Shown here: piece by piece, positions 1 through 8,897 of the stretch
How positions within the stretch are numbered: the stretch's first letter is position 1
How the letters are laid out: every line of letters starts with the position of its first letter
Assembly: GCF_001655675.1 (NCBI RefSeq)
Contig: NZ_LYRP01000001.1
Location: 62,001-126,000 of the forward strand
Origin: Mangrovibacter phragmitis
GTDB lineage: Bacteria > Pseudomonadota > Gammaproteobacteria > Enterobacterales > Enterobacteriaceae
Reading direction: 5' to 3'
DNA: 64,000 nt
Made by a program: the position numbers and the translations under genes
Notes under the pieces: model-generated
Told to the model about the DNA's origin: nothing
Seen by the model: the letters and a program-made list of their open reading frames with translations, nothing else
The model's database searches: none

Positions 1-1
1 G

Positions 2-658
2 GATGATGTCATCACTCTGTTCCATGAATTTGGCCACACGCTGCATGGGTTGTTTGCCAGCCAGCGCTATGCAAGCCTGTCTGGCACAAATACCCCGCGG
101 GATTTTGTTGAATTCCCTTCGCAAATCAACGAACACTGGGCCAGCTACCCGGAAGTGTTCAGCCATTATGCCCGCCACTGGGAAACCGGTGAACCTATGC
201 CTGAAGCCTTGCGCCAGCGCATGCTGAATGCCGCGTTGTTTAATAAAGGCTACGATATGACTGAGTTGCTGGCTGCCGCACTGCTGGATATGCACTGGCA
301 TAGCCTGGCAGAAGGTGAGCAGGTGGCTGATGTCGCGGCATTTGAAGCGGCGGCTCTGGCGAAGTCACATATTCATCTGCAGGCGGTTCCGCCCCGTTAC
401 CGCTCAAGCTACTTCGCCCATATCTGGGGAGGTGGCTATGCCGCCGGGTACTACGCCTACTTATGGACACAAATGCTGGCTGATGACGGCTTCTGCTGGT
501 TTGAAGAGCAGGGTGGGTTAACCCCGGAAAACGGGCAACGTTTCCGCGATGCCATTCTTTCTCGGGGTAACAGTAGTGACCTTGCTGAACTGTACCGCCA
601 GTGGCGCGGCCACGCCCCACAGAGTGAACCGATGCTGAAACATCGCGGCCTTGCGTAA
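2..658 (+). CDS. dcp: Peptidyl-dipeptidase Dcp, C-terminal part (start outside window)
   Basis: About the last 218 residues of an M3-family zinc metallopeptidase. The frame is open at the window edge and almost at once shows the zinc motif HEFGH (bases 23-37). A conserved late segment HIWGGGYAAGYYAY follows, typical of M3 oligopeptidases, and the frame ends at TAA 656-658. Dcp removes dipeptides from the C-terminus of peptides. E. coli Dcp is about 680 residues, so roughly a third is visible. The identification also rests on position: in E. coli, dcp flanks the same ydfZ-mar block. The other candidate is oligopeptidase A (PrlC), which is less likely given this context. Confidence 0.9.
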   Translation, partial: DDVITLFHEFGHTLHGLFASQRYASLSGTNTPRDFVEFPSQINEHWASYPEVFSHYARHWETGEPMPEALRQRMLNAALFNKGYDMTELLAAALLDMHWHSLAEGEQVADVAAFEAAALAKSHIHLQAVPPRYRSSYFAHIWGGGYAAGYYAYLWTQMLADDGFCWFEEQGGLTPENGQRFRDAILSRGNSSDLAELYRQWRGHAPQSEPMLKHRGLA

Positions 659-665
659 TAATCAA

Positions 666-688
666 CAGGCCCTTGTTGTCAGGGCCTG
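666..688 (+). terminator. Hairpin downstream of dcp
   Basis: A perfect 8-bp stem, CAGGCCCT / AGGGCCTG, with a 7-base loop lies 8 bases after the dcp stop. It is followed by AATAATTCC rather than a clean T-run. It is probably the dcp terminator, but a weak one. Confidence 0.6.
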
Positions 689-995
689 AATAATTCCATA
701 TAGCAGCTTTAACATTATTTATATAATGCCTGCATTAAGTATCCGCTGTTAGTCATCCCGTTAATGTTTAATAAAATTTAATATATTAGTTAATTCAATA
801 GATCTGCTCTGAATGGTATTCAGCTCATGAATAACCAGATAACGGCGGAAAAAAATCACTGTTTCTATCACATAAAATTAATTCTGGTTATGAAATTTTG
901 TGACAGCAGTGAATACTGTTGCGGTATTTTAGTGATGCCCGTTTTTTAATGGCAAGAAAATGGGTAAAGGATGCTTATAACTGAAGGGAAGACAG
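689..995. other. AT-rich intergenic region before the T6SS island
   Basis: About 300 bases with no plausible gene. The stretch is clearly richer in A and T than the flanking genes and marks the junction between the dcp backbone and the T6SS island. A TATAAT-like hexamer sits near 730, but no matching -35 is convincing. The vgrG ribosome-binding site (AAGGGAAG) lies at its right end. Confidence 0.4.
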
Positions 996-3395
996 ATGGT
1001 CACGCAAAAAAATACCGTTTTTTTTAACCACAATCACCATGTTATTTATGTCCGCGGGTGCACATCATTACTGGACGTTCTGGCCTTTGAAGGCAAGGAA
1101 ACGCTCAGCCAGCCGTTCCATTACCGCATTGAGTTTACTTGTGCCGATAAGGCATTAGACCAGGCGGATTTTCTGCTGAAACCCGCCGGGCTGACCTTGC
1201 ATGCCCCGGTAGCACAGCCCTGGGGGAGATGTAAACTCGAACCTGTCAGGACTATTCATGGTGTGGTCACAGGTTTTGAGTACCTGGGGTCATCAAGAGA
1301 TGAAGCGCACTACGCGCTGGTGCTGCAACCAAGAATGGCTTTACTGAGCAACGCAAACAATAATGCTATTTTTCAGGATATGTCTGTACCACAGATTGTC
1401 GAAAGCATTCTGCGTGAGCGCCATAATATGCGCGGCCAGGACTTTCTCTTTTCGCTTACTCATAAATACCCGCGCCGTGAACAGGTTATGCAGTATGGTG
1501 AAAGTGACCTGCGCTTTATTTCCCGCCTGTTAAGTGAAGTGGGGATTTGGTTTCGCTTCACGCCAGATACTCGCCTGAAAATTGATGTAATTGAATTTTT
1601 TGACAGCTCTCATGGCTATGAAAAAGGCCTGGTTTTGCCCGATATTCCACCATCAGGGCATAATGATAATGGCGTTGACGCAGTATGGGGAATAGAGCGC
1701 TATTACCAGGTTGTGACACAGAAAGTCAGTGTTCAGGATTATCATTACCTGAATGCCGGGGCCGATATGCATGTTCAGGTGGATATTACCCGTGGCGACA
1801 GCACAACCTATGGCGAGGCATATCATTGGGGGAGCCATTACAGCGAACCCGGCGACAGGTTTACCCGCCCGTTGCCAGTTGAAACCGGGGTGTTTTATGC
1901 CCGGTTACACCACGAGCGTTACCTTAATGGCAAAGCGGGCATGGCAGGGAACAGTAATTGTGCGGTGCTGGCACCGGGCAAGGTTGTTAACCTGGCTGAC
2001 CCGGCTCAGGAAGGCGGTAGTTTATCGCCAGGCATGCTGGTTACCAGCATAAGCTGTTCAGCACGCCGGGACAGCTGTTTCACAGCTCATTTCACCGCAC
2101 TGCCATTTACTCATGACTACTGCTTTCGCCCCCAACTCATTCCTCACCCGCAGATGTCCGGCACCGTGCCAGCCCGTGTCACCAGTACCACAAAAAATGA
2201 TATCTATGGCCATATAGATAAGCATGGCCGTTACCGGGTCAAACTGCTGTTTGACCGCGCTACCTGGCCCGAGGGGAGCGAAAGCCTGTGGGTTCGCCAG
2301 GCCCGGCCCTATGCGGGGGAGACATTTGGTTTCCATTTGCCGTTACTCGCGGGCACCGAAGTTGCCATCGCATTCGAAGACGGCAACCCGGACCGGCCTT
2401 ATATCGCCGGGGCGTTGCATAACAGCAGCCATCCGGACCTGGTTACCATCCGAAATTACCGGCGCAATGTACTGCGCACACCAGCGAATAACAAAATCCG
2501 GCTGGAAGATGCCAGAAACCAGGAACATATCAAAGTCTCCACTGAGTACGGCGGAAAAAGCCAGCTCAATTTAGGACATTTGGTGAACAGCGAGCGCCAG
2601 ATAAGGGGGGAAGGGTTTGAACTCCGTACCGATTTGTGGGGCGCCATTCGGGCAAAAAATGGCGTATTGATCAGTGCAGATGCCCAGCCATCTGCACGGG
2701 GTGAGCAGCGGGAAATGCAGGCGGCAATCAGCCTGCTTAAAGGCGCGCTGCTTGATTTAACGCGCTGGGGCAGTATTGCGCCGGTTCACCAAAATTTCCC
2801 GCCAGATACTGCCGGGCTGGAACACCTGGTTGAAGGTGCGGCAGGTTTAAGTTCGCCAGTTGTTGTGTTGAGTGCTCCACAGGGTATCGCTGCCGTTACT
2901 CCGGCCTCTGCTTTATTACACACTGGCAAAAGCCTGCATTTGCAAAGCCAGGGCGAGGTGCAAATAGCCACCTCAGCGCGCCATGCTGTTAACGCTGCTA
3001 AGTCAATATCGTTGCTGGCACACCAGGAAGGAATGCGCCTGGTATCGGCAAAGGGCCCTCTTGCGGTGGAATCTCATAATGACACCCTCTCGCTGTCTGC
3101 GTTACAGGATATCTCAGTCCGGTCTGTGCAGGGGCAACTTACACTCACTGCCACAAAAGGTATAACCCTGGCCTGTGGCGGGGCCGCCATTCATTTATCG
3201 GCTCAGGGCAATATTGAAATTTGCAGCAAAGGGCCACTCATTCTCAAAGGTGCTCATTGCTGGCTTCCGCCAGAGACGTTTTCTTCTTCATCAGCAGGCA
3301 TGCCAGCCTCTGCGGCAGCTATACCCGCAGCAGTATGTGAAGGTTGCCTTCAACGTGCGCAAGAGCAGGCGACAGGAGTGGTTCTCCGTGGATAA
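996..3395 (+). CDS. vgrG: Type VI secretion spike protein VgrG (TssI)
   Basis: A 799-residue VgrG, the trimeric spike that tips the T6SS needle. Residues about 20-320 are the gp27/GpD-like part. About 390-475 carry the gp5 OB-fold with the family signature around GHIDKHGRYRVKLLFD and PDRPYIAGALHNSSHP. Residues 480-580 hold the usual post-OB block (RNVLRTPANNKIRLED). About 600-740 look like a DUF2345-type beta-helix extension. The tail after 740 has no recognised toxin domain, so cargo is probably carried by the downstream adaptor and PAAR protein. The start has the SD AAGGGAAG. The gene overlaps the DUF4123 gene by 8 bases, indicating translational coupling. Confidence 0.95.
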   Translation: MVTQKNTVFFNHNHHVIYVRGCTSLLDVLAFEGKETLSQPFHYRIEFTCADKALDQADFLLKPAGLTLHAPVAQPWGRCKLEPVRTIHGVVTGFEYLGSSRDEAHYALVLQPRMALLSNANNNAIFQDMSVPQIVESILRERHNMRGQDFLFSLTHKYPRREQVMQYGESDLRFISRLLSEVGIWFRFTPDTRLKIDVIEFFDSSHGYEKGLVLPDIPPSGHNDNGVDAVWGIERYYQVVTQKVSVQDYHYLNAGADMHVQVDITRGDSTTYGEAYHWGSHYSEPGDRFTRPLPVETGVFYARLHHERYLNGKAGMAGNSNCAVLAPGKVVNLADPAQEGGSLSPGMLVTSISCSARRDSCFTAHFTALPFTHDYCFRPQLIPHPQMSGTVPARVTSTTKNDIYGHIDKHGRYRVKLLFDRATWPEGSESLWVRQARPYAGETFGFHLPLLAGTEVAIAFEDGNPDRPYIAGALHNSSHPDLVTIRNYRRNVLRTPANNKIRLEDARNQEHIKVSTEYGGKSQLNLGHLVNSERQIRGEGFELRTDLWGAIRAKNGVLISADAQPSARGEQREMQAAISLLKGALLDLTRWGSIAPVHQNFPPDTAGLEHLVEGAAGLSSPVVVLSAPQGIAAVTPASALLHTGKSLHLQSQGEVQIATSARHAVNAAKSISLLAHQEGMRLVSAKGPLAVESHNDTLSLSALQDISVRSVQGQLTLTATKGITLACGGAAIHLSAQGNIEICSKGPLILKGAHCWLPPETFSSSSAGMPASAAAIPAAVCEGCLQRAQEQATGVVLRG

Positions 3396-4179
3396 CACCG
3401 TGTTACCTCAGGCACTGGCAGACCAGTGGCAGGCGCAGGTGCAGTATTTACAAAGCAGTGTTGGCGTGCCGCATATTGATGCCATCATCGATTTATCCGG
3501 CGATACGCTACCCTGTTTGGCAACTTTACCTGCATTATCGCCGCAAGCGCAGTGGTCATCTTTATTCGCCGGGTTGCCGGAATCAGCCCTGCAGGATCAG
3601 GGCCCGGTGCTGGTGCGCCTGCATAATAATGCGTGGCAACATCAGCAATGGCTCGGTGAACTGATGCGCTATTACGCGGGCAGGCACCGTTTATTATTGC
3701 TGGTATCGCCACTCGCTTTCTCGGTTTTGCAGCAACAACTGTGCTCACTGACGCAATTTTTCTGGGGCAACCAGAGCGGTATCTTCCGTTTTTACGACCC
3801 ACGCATATTCCCTGAACTTTTTAATCATGTCCTGACTCCCGGGCAACAAAACGCGTTCAACCAGCTTGGCTATTTTTGGGGCTGGCTGGATCGCGATAAC
3901 CAGCAAACCTGGCGAGCTGGAAAATTCCGGCCTCATTCAGATGCGGTTTTCCAACCCCATGAATTGCAGTTCACCGATAAGCAAATAGATGCCATTGGCT
4001 GCATCAGTGATGCCGATATCGCAGCACGAATGTATACCGGTACCGGGCTTACACCAGAGGTGTTGTTTGGCCGCTGCCTGGAGGCCGCATTTGCCGCAGC
4101 CCGTTCAGCCAGCGGCACACTTGAAGACTATCTCGATACCACCGTTCATAACTCCGGTAAGGCGCATGCCGCTGAATAA
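3388..4179 (+). CDS. DUF4123 T6SS effector adaptor/chaperone
   Basis: A 263-residue DUF4123 protein (the Tap-1/TEC adaptor family) of the kind that loads an effector onto its cognate VgrG. I chose the GTG at 3388 because an AGGAG sits 9 bases upstream and the gene then overlaps the vgrG stop by 8 bases. The same frame is open further upstream inside vgrG, but that would double-code over 200 bases. Family-like features are the FRFYDPRIFPELF block and the aromatic-rich GYFWGWLDRD stretch. Its place between vgrG and the lipase operon argues that its client is the DUF2235 effector; that link is inference. Confidence 0.85.
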   Translation: MDNTVLPQALADQWQAQVQYLQSSVGVPHIDAIIDLSGDTLPCLATLPALSPQAQWSSLFAGLPESALQDQGPVLVRLHNNAWQHQQWLGELMRYYAGRHRLLLLVSPLAFSVLQQQLCSLTQFFWGNQSGIFRFYDPRIFPELFNHVLTPGQQNAFNQLGYFWGWLDRDNQQTWRAGKFRPHSDAVFQPHELQFTDKQIDAIGCISDADIAARMYTGTGLTPEVLFGRCLEAAFAAARSASGTLEDYLDTTVHNSGKAHAAE

Positions 4180-4223
4180 AACCGGGGATAGAGCTGCCAG
4201 GGAATAAACAACAGGAGCAGGAG

Positions 4224-4754
4224 ATGAATAAAAAAGCCGTGTGGCTGGTGCCGTTATGGTTACTGGCCGGGTGTGCCGGGGCCGGTTATGGCGATTATAC
4301 CGCCGGGGATTTGCGGGGGTTTAACCACCATGCCAGTGAAGGAATTAACTGGTTCACGGTTAACGGCTATGGCGGGCGGACGACAGGAAACAGTTGCTGT
4401 GTGCTGTTACCCCGCAAATGGATACCTGGAATGGAGGTGCTGGTTGAGTGGGAGGTGGATCCAAAAACAGCCTCACCGTTTCCTGGCTATACCGACAGAG
4501 AGAAGTTTGATAAATGGGCAACGGAAGTCAGAGCCAGTTTTCGCCGCTACAGTGCAGTGGTACCGGTACCGGAATATGGGGAACAGCGTTGTGGTATGAC
4601 GGTGCATTTTTTGCCCTGTAACCAGGTAAAAGTGACCACGGTGTGTATGGGTTATGGCACACCGGATTACCCGATTAAAGAGCCGTTAAATATGCCGGAG
4701 CCTGAAAACTGCCCGGTGGCCGCAGCAGTGAATACCGCGGTGCATAACGGATAA
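4224..4754 (+). CDS. DUF3304 lipoprotein, array copy 1 (probable Tle1 immunity protein)
   Basis: A 176-residue exported lipoprotein: MNKK, a hydrophobic core, then lipobox LLAGC with Cys16. The glycine after the cysteine is replaced by alanine, and no Asp follows it, so outer-membrane sorting is expected. DUF3304 proteins are recurrently encoded next to DUF2235 lipases. A periplasmic lipoprotein is the known immunity partner (Tli1) of Tle1 lipases, hence the call. The mature part has a CCVLLPRKWIPGM core and a CGMTVHFLPCNQVKVTTVC block with four cysteines. Compared with copies 2 and 3 it has one extra C near 4720. That shifts the frame past their TGA and adds the tail NTAVHNG. Confidence 0.8.
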   Translation: MNKKAVWLVPLWLLAGCAGAGYGDYTAGDLRGFNHHASEGINWFTVNGYGGRTTGNSCCVLLPRKWIPGMEVLVEWEVDPKTASPFPGYTDREKFDKWATEVRASFRRYSAVVPVPEYGEQRCGMTVHFLPCNQVKVTTVCMGYGTPDYPIKEPLNMPEPENCPVAAAVNTAVHNG

Positions 4755-4823
4755 GCCACGGGCAGGAACGGGGGTTACCCCGCAGGGAACAAACAGGGCA
4801 GTGAACAACAACAGGAGCAGGAG

Positions 4824-5336
4824 ATGAATAAAAAAGCCGTGTGGCTGGTGCCGTTATGGTTACTGGCCGGGTGTGCCGGAGCCGGTTATGACGATTATAC
4901 CGCCGGGGATTTGCGGGCAAAAAATCATGTCGCCGGCCAGGTAATTAACAGATTCGGTGTGAATGGTTATTCGGCGCCAGGGCTGGGAGGCGGGTATTGC
5001 TGTGTGCTGTTACCCCGCAAATGGATACCGGGAATGGAAGCACTGGTTGAGTGGGAGGTGGATCCCAATCCCCGGGCCATCATTCCTCTTAAAAAGGAAG
5101 GGTTCGGATATGAAGAAGAAGCCTATGCCCGGCATGCAGCACAATACCGCCGCCACAGTGCAGTGGTACCGGTACCGGAATATGGGGAACAGCGTTGTGG
5201 TATGACGGTGCATTTTTTGCCCTGTAACCAGGTAAAAGTGACCACGGTGTGTATGGGTTATGGCACACCGGATTACCCGATTAAAGAGCCGTTAAATATG
5301 CCGGAGCCGGAAAACTGCCCGGTGGCGCAGCAGTGA
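4824..5336 (+). CDS. DUF3304 lipoprotein, array copy 2
   Basis: A 170-residue paralogue of the flanking genes with the same lipobox LLAGC and the same C-terminal cysteine block. Its first variable segment (about residues 31-57, containing AKNHVAG and SAPGLGGG) is nearly identical to copy 3. The second (about 79-105, NPRAIIPLKKEGFGYEEE) is unique except for its end, YARHAAQYRRH, which copy 3 shares. It ends at the TGA that copy 1 reads through. The spacer and SD are a copy of the preceding unit, so all four genes are probably translated alike. Confidence 0.8.
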   Translation: MNKKAVWLVPLWLLAGCAGAGYDDYTAGDLRAKNHVAGQVINRFGVNGYSAPGLGGGYCCVLLPRKWIPGMEALVEWEVDPNPRAIIPLKKEGFGYEEEAYARHAAQYRRHSAVVPVPEYGEQRCGMTVHFLPCNQVKVTTVCMGYGTPDYPIKEPLNMPEPENCPVAQQ

Positions 5337-5428
5337 ATACCGCGGTGCATAACGGATAAACCACGGGCAGGAACGGGGGTTATCCCACAGGGAACAAACA
5401 GGGCAGTGAACAACAACAGGAGCAGGAG

Positions 5429-5935
5429 ATGAATAAAAAAGCCGTGTGGCTGGTGCCGTTATGGCTACTGGCCGGGTGTGCCGGAGCCGGTTATGGCGAT
5501 TATACCGCCGGGGATTTGCGGGCAAAAAATCATGTCGCCGGCCAGGGAATTAACAGATTCGGTGTGAATGGCTATTCGGCACCAGGGCTGGGAGGCGGGT
5601 ATTGCTGTGTACTGTTACCCCGCAAATGGATACCGGGAATGGAGGTGCTGGTTGAGTGGGAGGTGGATCCGGATCCTTATGCAATATTACCCCCTTTGGG
5701 AACAGATCTTTTTCGCGAGGCCTATGCCCGGCATGCAGCACAATACCGCCGCCACAGTGCAGTGGTACCGGTACCGGAATATGGGGAAAAGCGTTGTGGT
5801 ATGACGGTGCATTTTTTGCCCTGTAACCAGGTAAAAGTGACCACAGTGTGTATGGGTTATGGCACACCGGATTACCCGATTAAAGAGCCGTTAAATATGC
5901 CGGAGCCGGAAAACTGCCCGGTGGCGCAGCAGTGA
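5429..5935 (+). CDS. DUF3304 lipoprotein, array copy 3
   Basis: A 168-residue paralogue, closest to copy 2. It shares that copy's first variable segment and the YARHAAQYRRH end of the second, but has its own stretch DPYAILPPLGTDLFRE in between. The signal peptide, lipobox cysteine and C-terminal cysteine block are unchanged apart from a Q-to-K change in YGEKRCG. The differences sit almost entirely in one central cassette. This is what would be expected of a binding surface under diversifying selection, or of cassette exchange by gene conversion. Confidence 0.8.
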   Translation: MNKKAVWLVPLWLLAGCAGAGYGDYTAGDLRAKNHVAGQGINRFGVNGYSAPGLGGGYCCVLLPRKWIPGMEVLVEWEVDPDPYAILPPLGTDLFREAYARHAAQYRRHSAVVPVPEYGEKRCGMTVHFLPCNQVKVTTVCMGYGTPDYPIKEPLNMPEPENCPVAQQ

Positions 5936-6027
5936 ATACCGCGGTGCATAACGGATAAGCCACGGGCAGGAACGGGGGTTACCCCGCAGGGAACAAACAG
6001 GGCAGTGAACAACAACAGGAGCAGGAG

Positions 6028-6540
6028 ATGAATAAAAAAGCTGTGTGGCTGGTGCCGTTATGGCTACTGGCCGGGTGTGCCGGGGCCGGTTATGGCGATT
6101 ATACCGCCGGGGATTTGCGGGGTATAAACCACACACCGAACGTTATCAACTTTGTGAAAGTTAACGGCTATGGCGGCCCCAATATTTCAGCTTATGGCGA
6201 TGGAGGTGGGTATTGCTGTGTGCTGTTACCCCGCAAATGGATACCGGGAATGGAGGTGCTGGTTAAGTGGGAGGTTACCCCCGTATCTGACACCCCGATT
6301 CCGGGTTTCGAGGAATGGGAAAAATATCTTGCATGGGAAAAAGAACTAAAAGCCAGTTTTCGCCGCCACAGTGCAGTGGTACCGGTACCGGAGTATGGGG
6401 AACAGCGTTGTGGTATGACGGTGCATTTTTTGCCCTGTAACCAGGTAAAAGTGACCACGGTGTGTATGGGTTATGGCACACCGGATTACCCGATTAAAGA
6501 ACCCCGTAATTTGCCGGAGCCTGCCCAATGCCCAAATTAA
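6028..6540 (+). CDS. DUF3304 lipoprotein, array copy 4, abutting the lipase gene
   Basis: A 170-residue paralogue and the only copy directly coupled to the lipase: its last 13 bases overlap the lipase start (ATG at 6528). Its first variable segment is longest and distinct (contains PNISAYGDGGG). The second resembles copy 1 (PGFEEWEKY then KASFRRH). The C-terminus differs from the other copies (EPRNLPEPAQCPN). By position it is the best candidate for the immunity protein matched to the present lipase. The other three may be older specificities or protection against foreign variants (inference). Confidence 0.8.
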   Translation: MNKKAVWLVPLWLLAGCAGAGYGDYTAGDLRGINHTPNVINFVKVNGYGGPNISAYGDGGGYCCVLLPRKWIPGMEVLVKWEVTPVSDTPIPGFEEWEKYLAWEKELKASFRRHSAVVPVPEYGEQRCGMTVHFLPCNQVKVTTVCMGYGTPDYPIKEPRNLPEPAQCPN

Positions 6541-8846
6541 ACCACCAGGGTGCGCAGCCCTGCTGGGCGCCACCGGCTTTTCCGGAAACAGGGCGGCTGG
6601 CATTACTGCCACAGACCGTTAATGGCAATTACTTGCGACAAGTGCAGGAAGAACAGCACCACCGCCAGGCTGTTAACCAGCAGCAGGGAATGCGGGCAAT
6701 GCCGGTGTGCTGCCAGAGCCTGCATATCAGCCTGTTTTTTGATGGCACCGGAAACAATGAGTATCACGATACTCACGTAGCCCAGCCCCCCAGCCCGTCA
6801 AATATTGCCCGTCTGTTTCATGCCACTCCCGAAATATTTGAACGAGGCTATTTCCGTTACTACATGCCCGGTGTGGGTACGCCATTTCCGGAAATCAACG
6901 AGTTTGATTACAGCTCTGCCGGCCTGGCTTTTGCCCGGGGTGGGGAAGACCGCATTAACTGGGCGCTGTTGCGCCTGGTGGATGCGCTGATGTACACCCT
7001 GACACCCGGGCGCGATCGCCTGAATGATGATGTTGCCCGTAACCAGCTAGCGCAGATGCGCGCCCACTGGCCAATAACCGGTGAAGTTAATCGGCGTATT
7101 GCCATAAATAACCTGCTGGCACCACTGCGTGAGCGGGTGGCGCTGGTGCGCCCGAAGCCACTGGCAATTAAGCTGTTTGTATACGGTTTTTCCCGCGGGG
7201 CCGCCAGCGCACGCACCTTTGTTAACTGGTTGGCAGAACTGTTTACTGCCCCGGCAGAAGGTGAAACGCCAGAAATGGCACTGCTGGGGCTGCCGGTACG
7301 GGTGCATTACCTCGGGTTGCTGGACACCGTGGCATCGGTAGGGCTGGCAGACCTGGTGCCGGGCGCTACCGGGCATATGGGCTGGGCGAATAACACCCTG
7401 CAATTGCCCGATGAAGTGCGCTACCCGGGCTATGTGCGGTGCTGTGACCACTTTGTGGCAGCCCATGAGCAACGCCAGAGCTTCCCGCTGGATTCAGTGC
7501 GCCGGGCGGATGGCAGTTACCCGCAGGACACCCGTGAAGTGGTTTACCCCGGAATGCATTCCGATGTTGGCGGAGGCTACCCGCCCGGCGACCAGGGAAA
7601 AGCGCGCGGCGGAGATGGCGAGCTGTTATCGCAAATTGTTTTGCATGATTTATACCGGGCGGCTTTTGCTGCCGGTGCGCCTTTGACGATCCGCAATGAT
7701 CTGATAACACCGGGGGTTCTCTCATTTCAGCCATCAAAGGAAATGCCAGGTCCAGTAGTGACTGAGTTCAGTATTTCCCCAGTCACCATCCGCCGCTTTA
7801 ATCTCTGGCGCGCAACCTTGCTGGAAACCACTGCCTTACCCGATACCACCCCGCCTGCCAGTGATCATGCAGATGCCTGGCAACCTTACCGCCTGGCGCG
7901 GGTGCTGGAAAGCGTATTGAACAACCAGATGGGCTGGATAACCGCCTGGCGCATTGGGCGCTATGCCCGTAACAGCCTGCTGGTACAACCCTTTTTCCTA
8001 CAGGCGCCTCAGCATAACGCGGAGCAGGCAAAACAGGCTCAGCAGGCACAGGCAGAACGCGAGCAGCAAAGGCGCAAGGCGCGTAACCGGGTGAACCGGC
8101 AAGAGGCTGGCTGGCAGAGGCAGATGGAGCCGGGCAATAAATGGGAACCCACCCAGTCACAGCACCAGTTGCGCGAAGCCGCACGGGAATTTGAGCACGA
8201 CTACCGCGGGTGGTTCCGGGTCATGAATGGTACTTACCGGAGTAAAACCCGGCAGTTCCTGCTGGATGGCGTACTGAAATACCCGGTATTTATGCTCAAA
8301 GGGGAAGATGAAAAAGCAGAGTACGACCAAATGAAAGCCGCCGGTGACGGGCTGTACTACCAACTGTTTACTGATGAACTGGGAAGTGGAACCCGTGAGA
8401 TGCCGGGGGCCGAATTACTGGCGCTGTATGACGATCATATTCATGACTCCCGGGCCTGGTTTATGCAAAGTGAACTGGGCAGCAGGGAGCCATGGGGTGA
8501 CTATTTCCGCTACCGGATGCTGTTCTTTGAGCAGCGCGCTAACAAGCATTTGCGCCTGATTTACCAGGACGGGCGGGTAGTTGGCGCGGGTGAACCGGGC
8601 CGGGCAGTGGAATATACCGTAATTTCCTGGGATAACCGCGGCCAGGTTGCCGACCGGCACCAAATAAAAGACCTGGCGACCGGCGAATACACCGTGATTG
8701 AAGACACCGCGTTGCTCGCTGTGGATGACCACCCGGATGAACTGGCGGCACAGTGGCATGCCCGGCTGATGCAGGAAGAGCACGACGCCAGGATGCAGGC
8801 TGTTGCCGGGCATATTACTGGCGCTGGCGCGAAATTTATCGGGTAG
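6528..8846 (+). CDS. tle1: Tle1-family T6SS phospholipase effector (DUF2235)
   Basis: A 772-residue DUF2235 alpha/beta hydrolase. The N-terminal landmark is SLFFDGTGNNEYHDT. The nucleophile elbow is GFSRG at residues 220-224, with Ser222 inside YGFSRGAASARTFVNWL. The acid/His region MHSDVGGGY has His344 and Asp346. Tle1 enzymes are T6SS-delivered phospholipases that attack membranes from the periplasm of the target. A Gln/Ala/Lys/Arg-rich helical stretch (about residues 495-540) separates the catalytic part from a C-terminal region. There is no signal peptide, as expected for needle-delivered cargo. The upstream DUF4123, the lipoproteins and the downstream PAAR form a standard effector module. 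Confidence 0.88.
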   Translation: MPKLNHQGAQPCWAPPAFPETGRLALLPQTVNGNYLRQVQEEQHHRQAVNQQQGMRAMPVCCQSLHISLFFDGTGNNEYHDTHVAQPPSPSNIARLFHATPEIFERGYFRYYMPGVGTPFPEINEFDYSSAGLAFARGGEDRINWALLRLVDALMYTLTPGRDRLNDDVARNQLAQMRAHWPITGEVNRRIAINNLLAPLRERVALVRPKPLAIKLFVYGFSRGAASARTFVNWLAELFTAPAEGETPEMALLGLPVRVHYLGLLDTVASVGLADLVPGATGHMGWANNTLQLPDEVRYPGYVRCCDHFVAAHEQRQSFPLDSVRRADGSYPQDTREVVYPGMHSDVGGGYPPGDQGKARGGDGELLSQIVLHDLYRAAFAAGAPLTIRNDLITPGVLSFQPSKEMPGPVVTEFSISPVTIRRFNLWRATLLETTALPDTTPPASDHADAWQPYRLARVLESVLNNQMGWITAWRIGRYARNSLLVQPFFLQAPQHNAEQAKQAQQAQAEREQQRRKARNRVNRQEAGWQRQMEPGNKWEPTQSQHQLREAAREFEHDYRGWFRVMNGTYRSKTRQFLLDGVLKYPVFMLKGEDEKAEYDQMKAAGDGLYYQLFTDELGSGTREMPGAELLALYDDHIHDSRAWFMQSELGSREPWGDYFRYRMLFFEQRANKHLRLIYQDGRVVGAGEPGRAVEYTVISWDNRGQVADRHQIKDLATGEYTVIEDTALLAVDDHPDELAAQWHARLMQEEHDARMQAVAGHITGAGAKFIG

Positions 8847-8897
8847 CTTCTGCAGCTGCCCAGAAACGGACTGAACAACAGATAAAAAGGGAAGAAT

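Larger units (their letters stand above)
4202..6540 (+). repeat. Four tandem ~600-bp repeats, each one lipoprotein gene
   Basis: Starts at 4224, 4824, 5429 and 6028 give repeat periods of 600, 605 and 599 bases. Each unit contains the SD context CAACAGGAGCAGGAG, a nearly invariant 5' coding part, two variable internal segments, a nearly invariant 3' coding part and a copied spacer with CACGGGCAGGAACGGGGG. The first unit has only the SD end of the spacer upstream. The pattern is recent tandem duplication with diversification confined to internal cassettes. Confidence 0.95.

Noticed and set aside
3175-3387. Upstream in-frame extension of the DUF4123 gene inside vgrG
   Set aside because: It would double-code over 200 bases of conserved vgrG, while a GTG with an ideal SD lies at 3388.
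4202-6540. Periodic repeats that might suggest a CRISPR or phase-variable array
   Set aside because: The period is about 600 bases and each unit is an intact gene with its own SD; there are no short spacers and no invertible ends.
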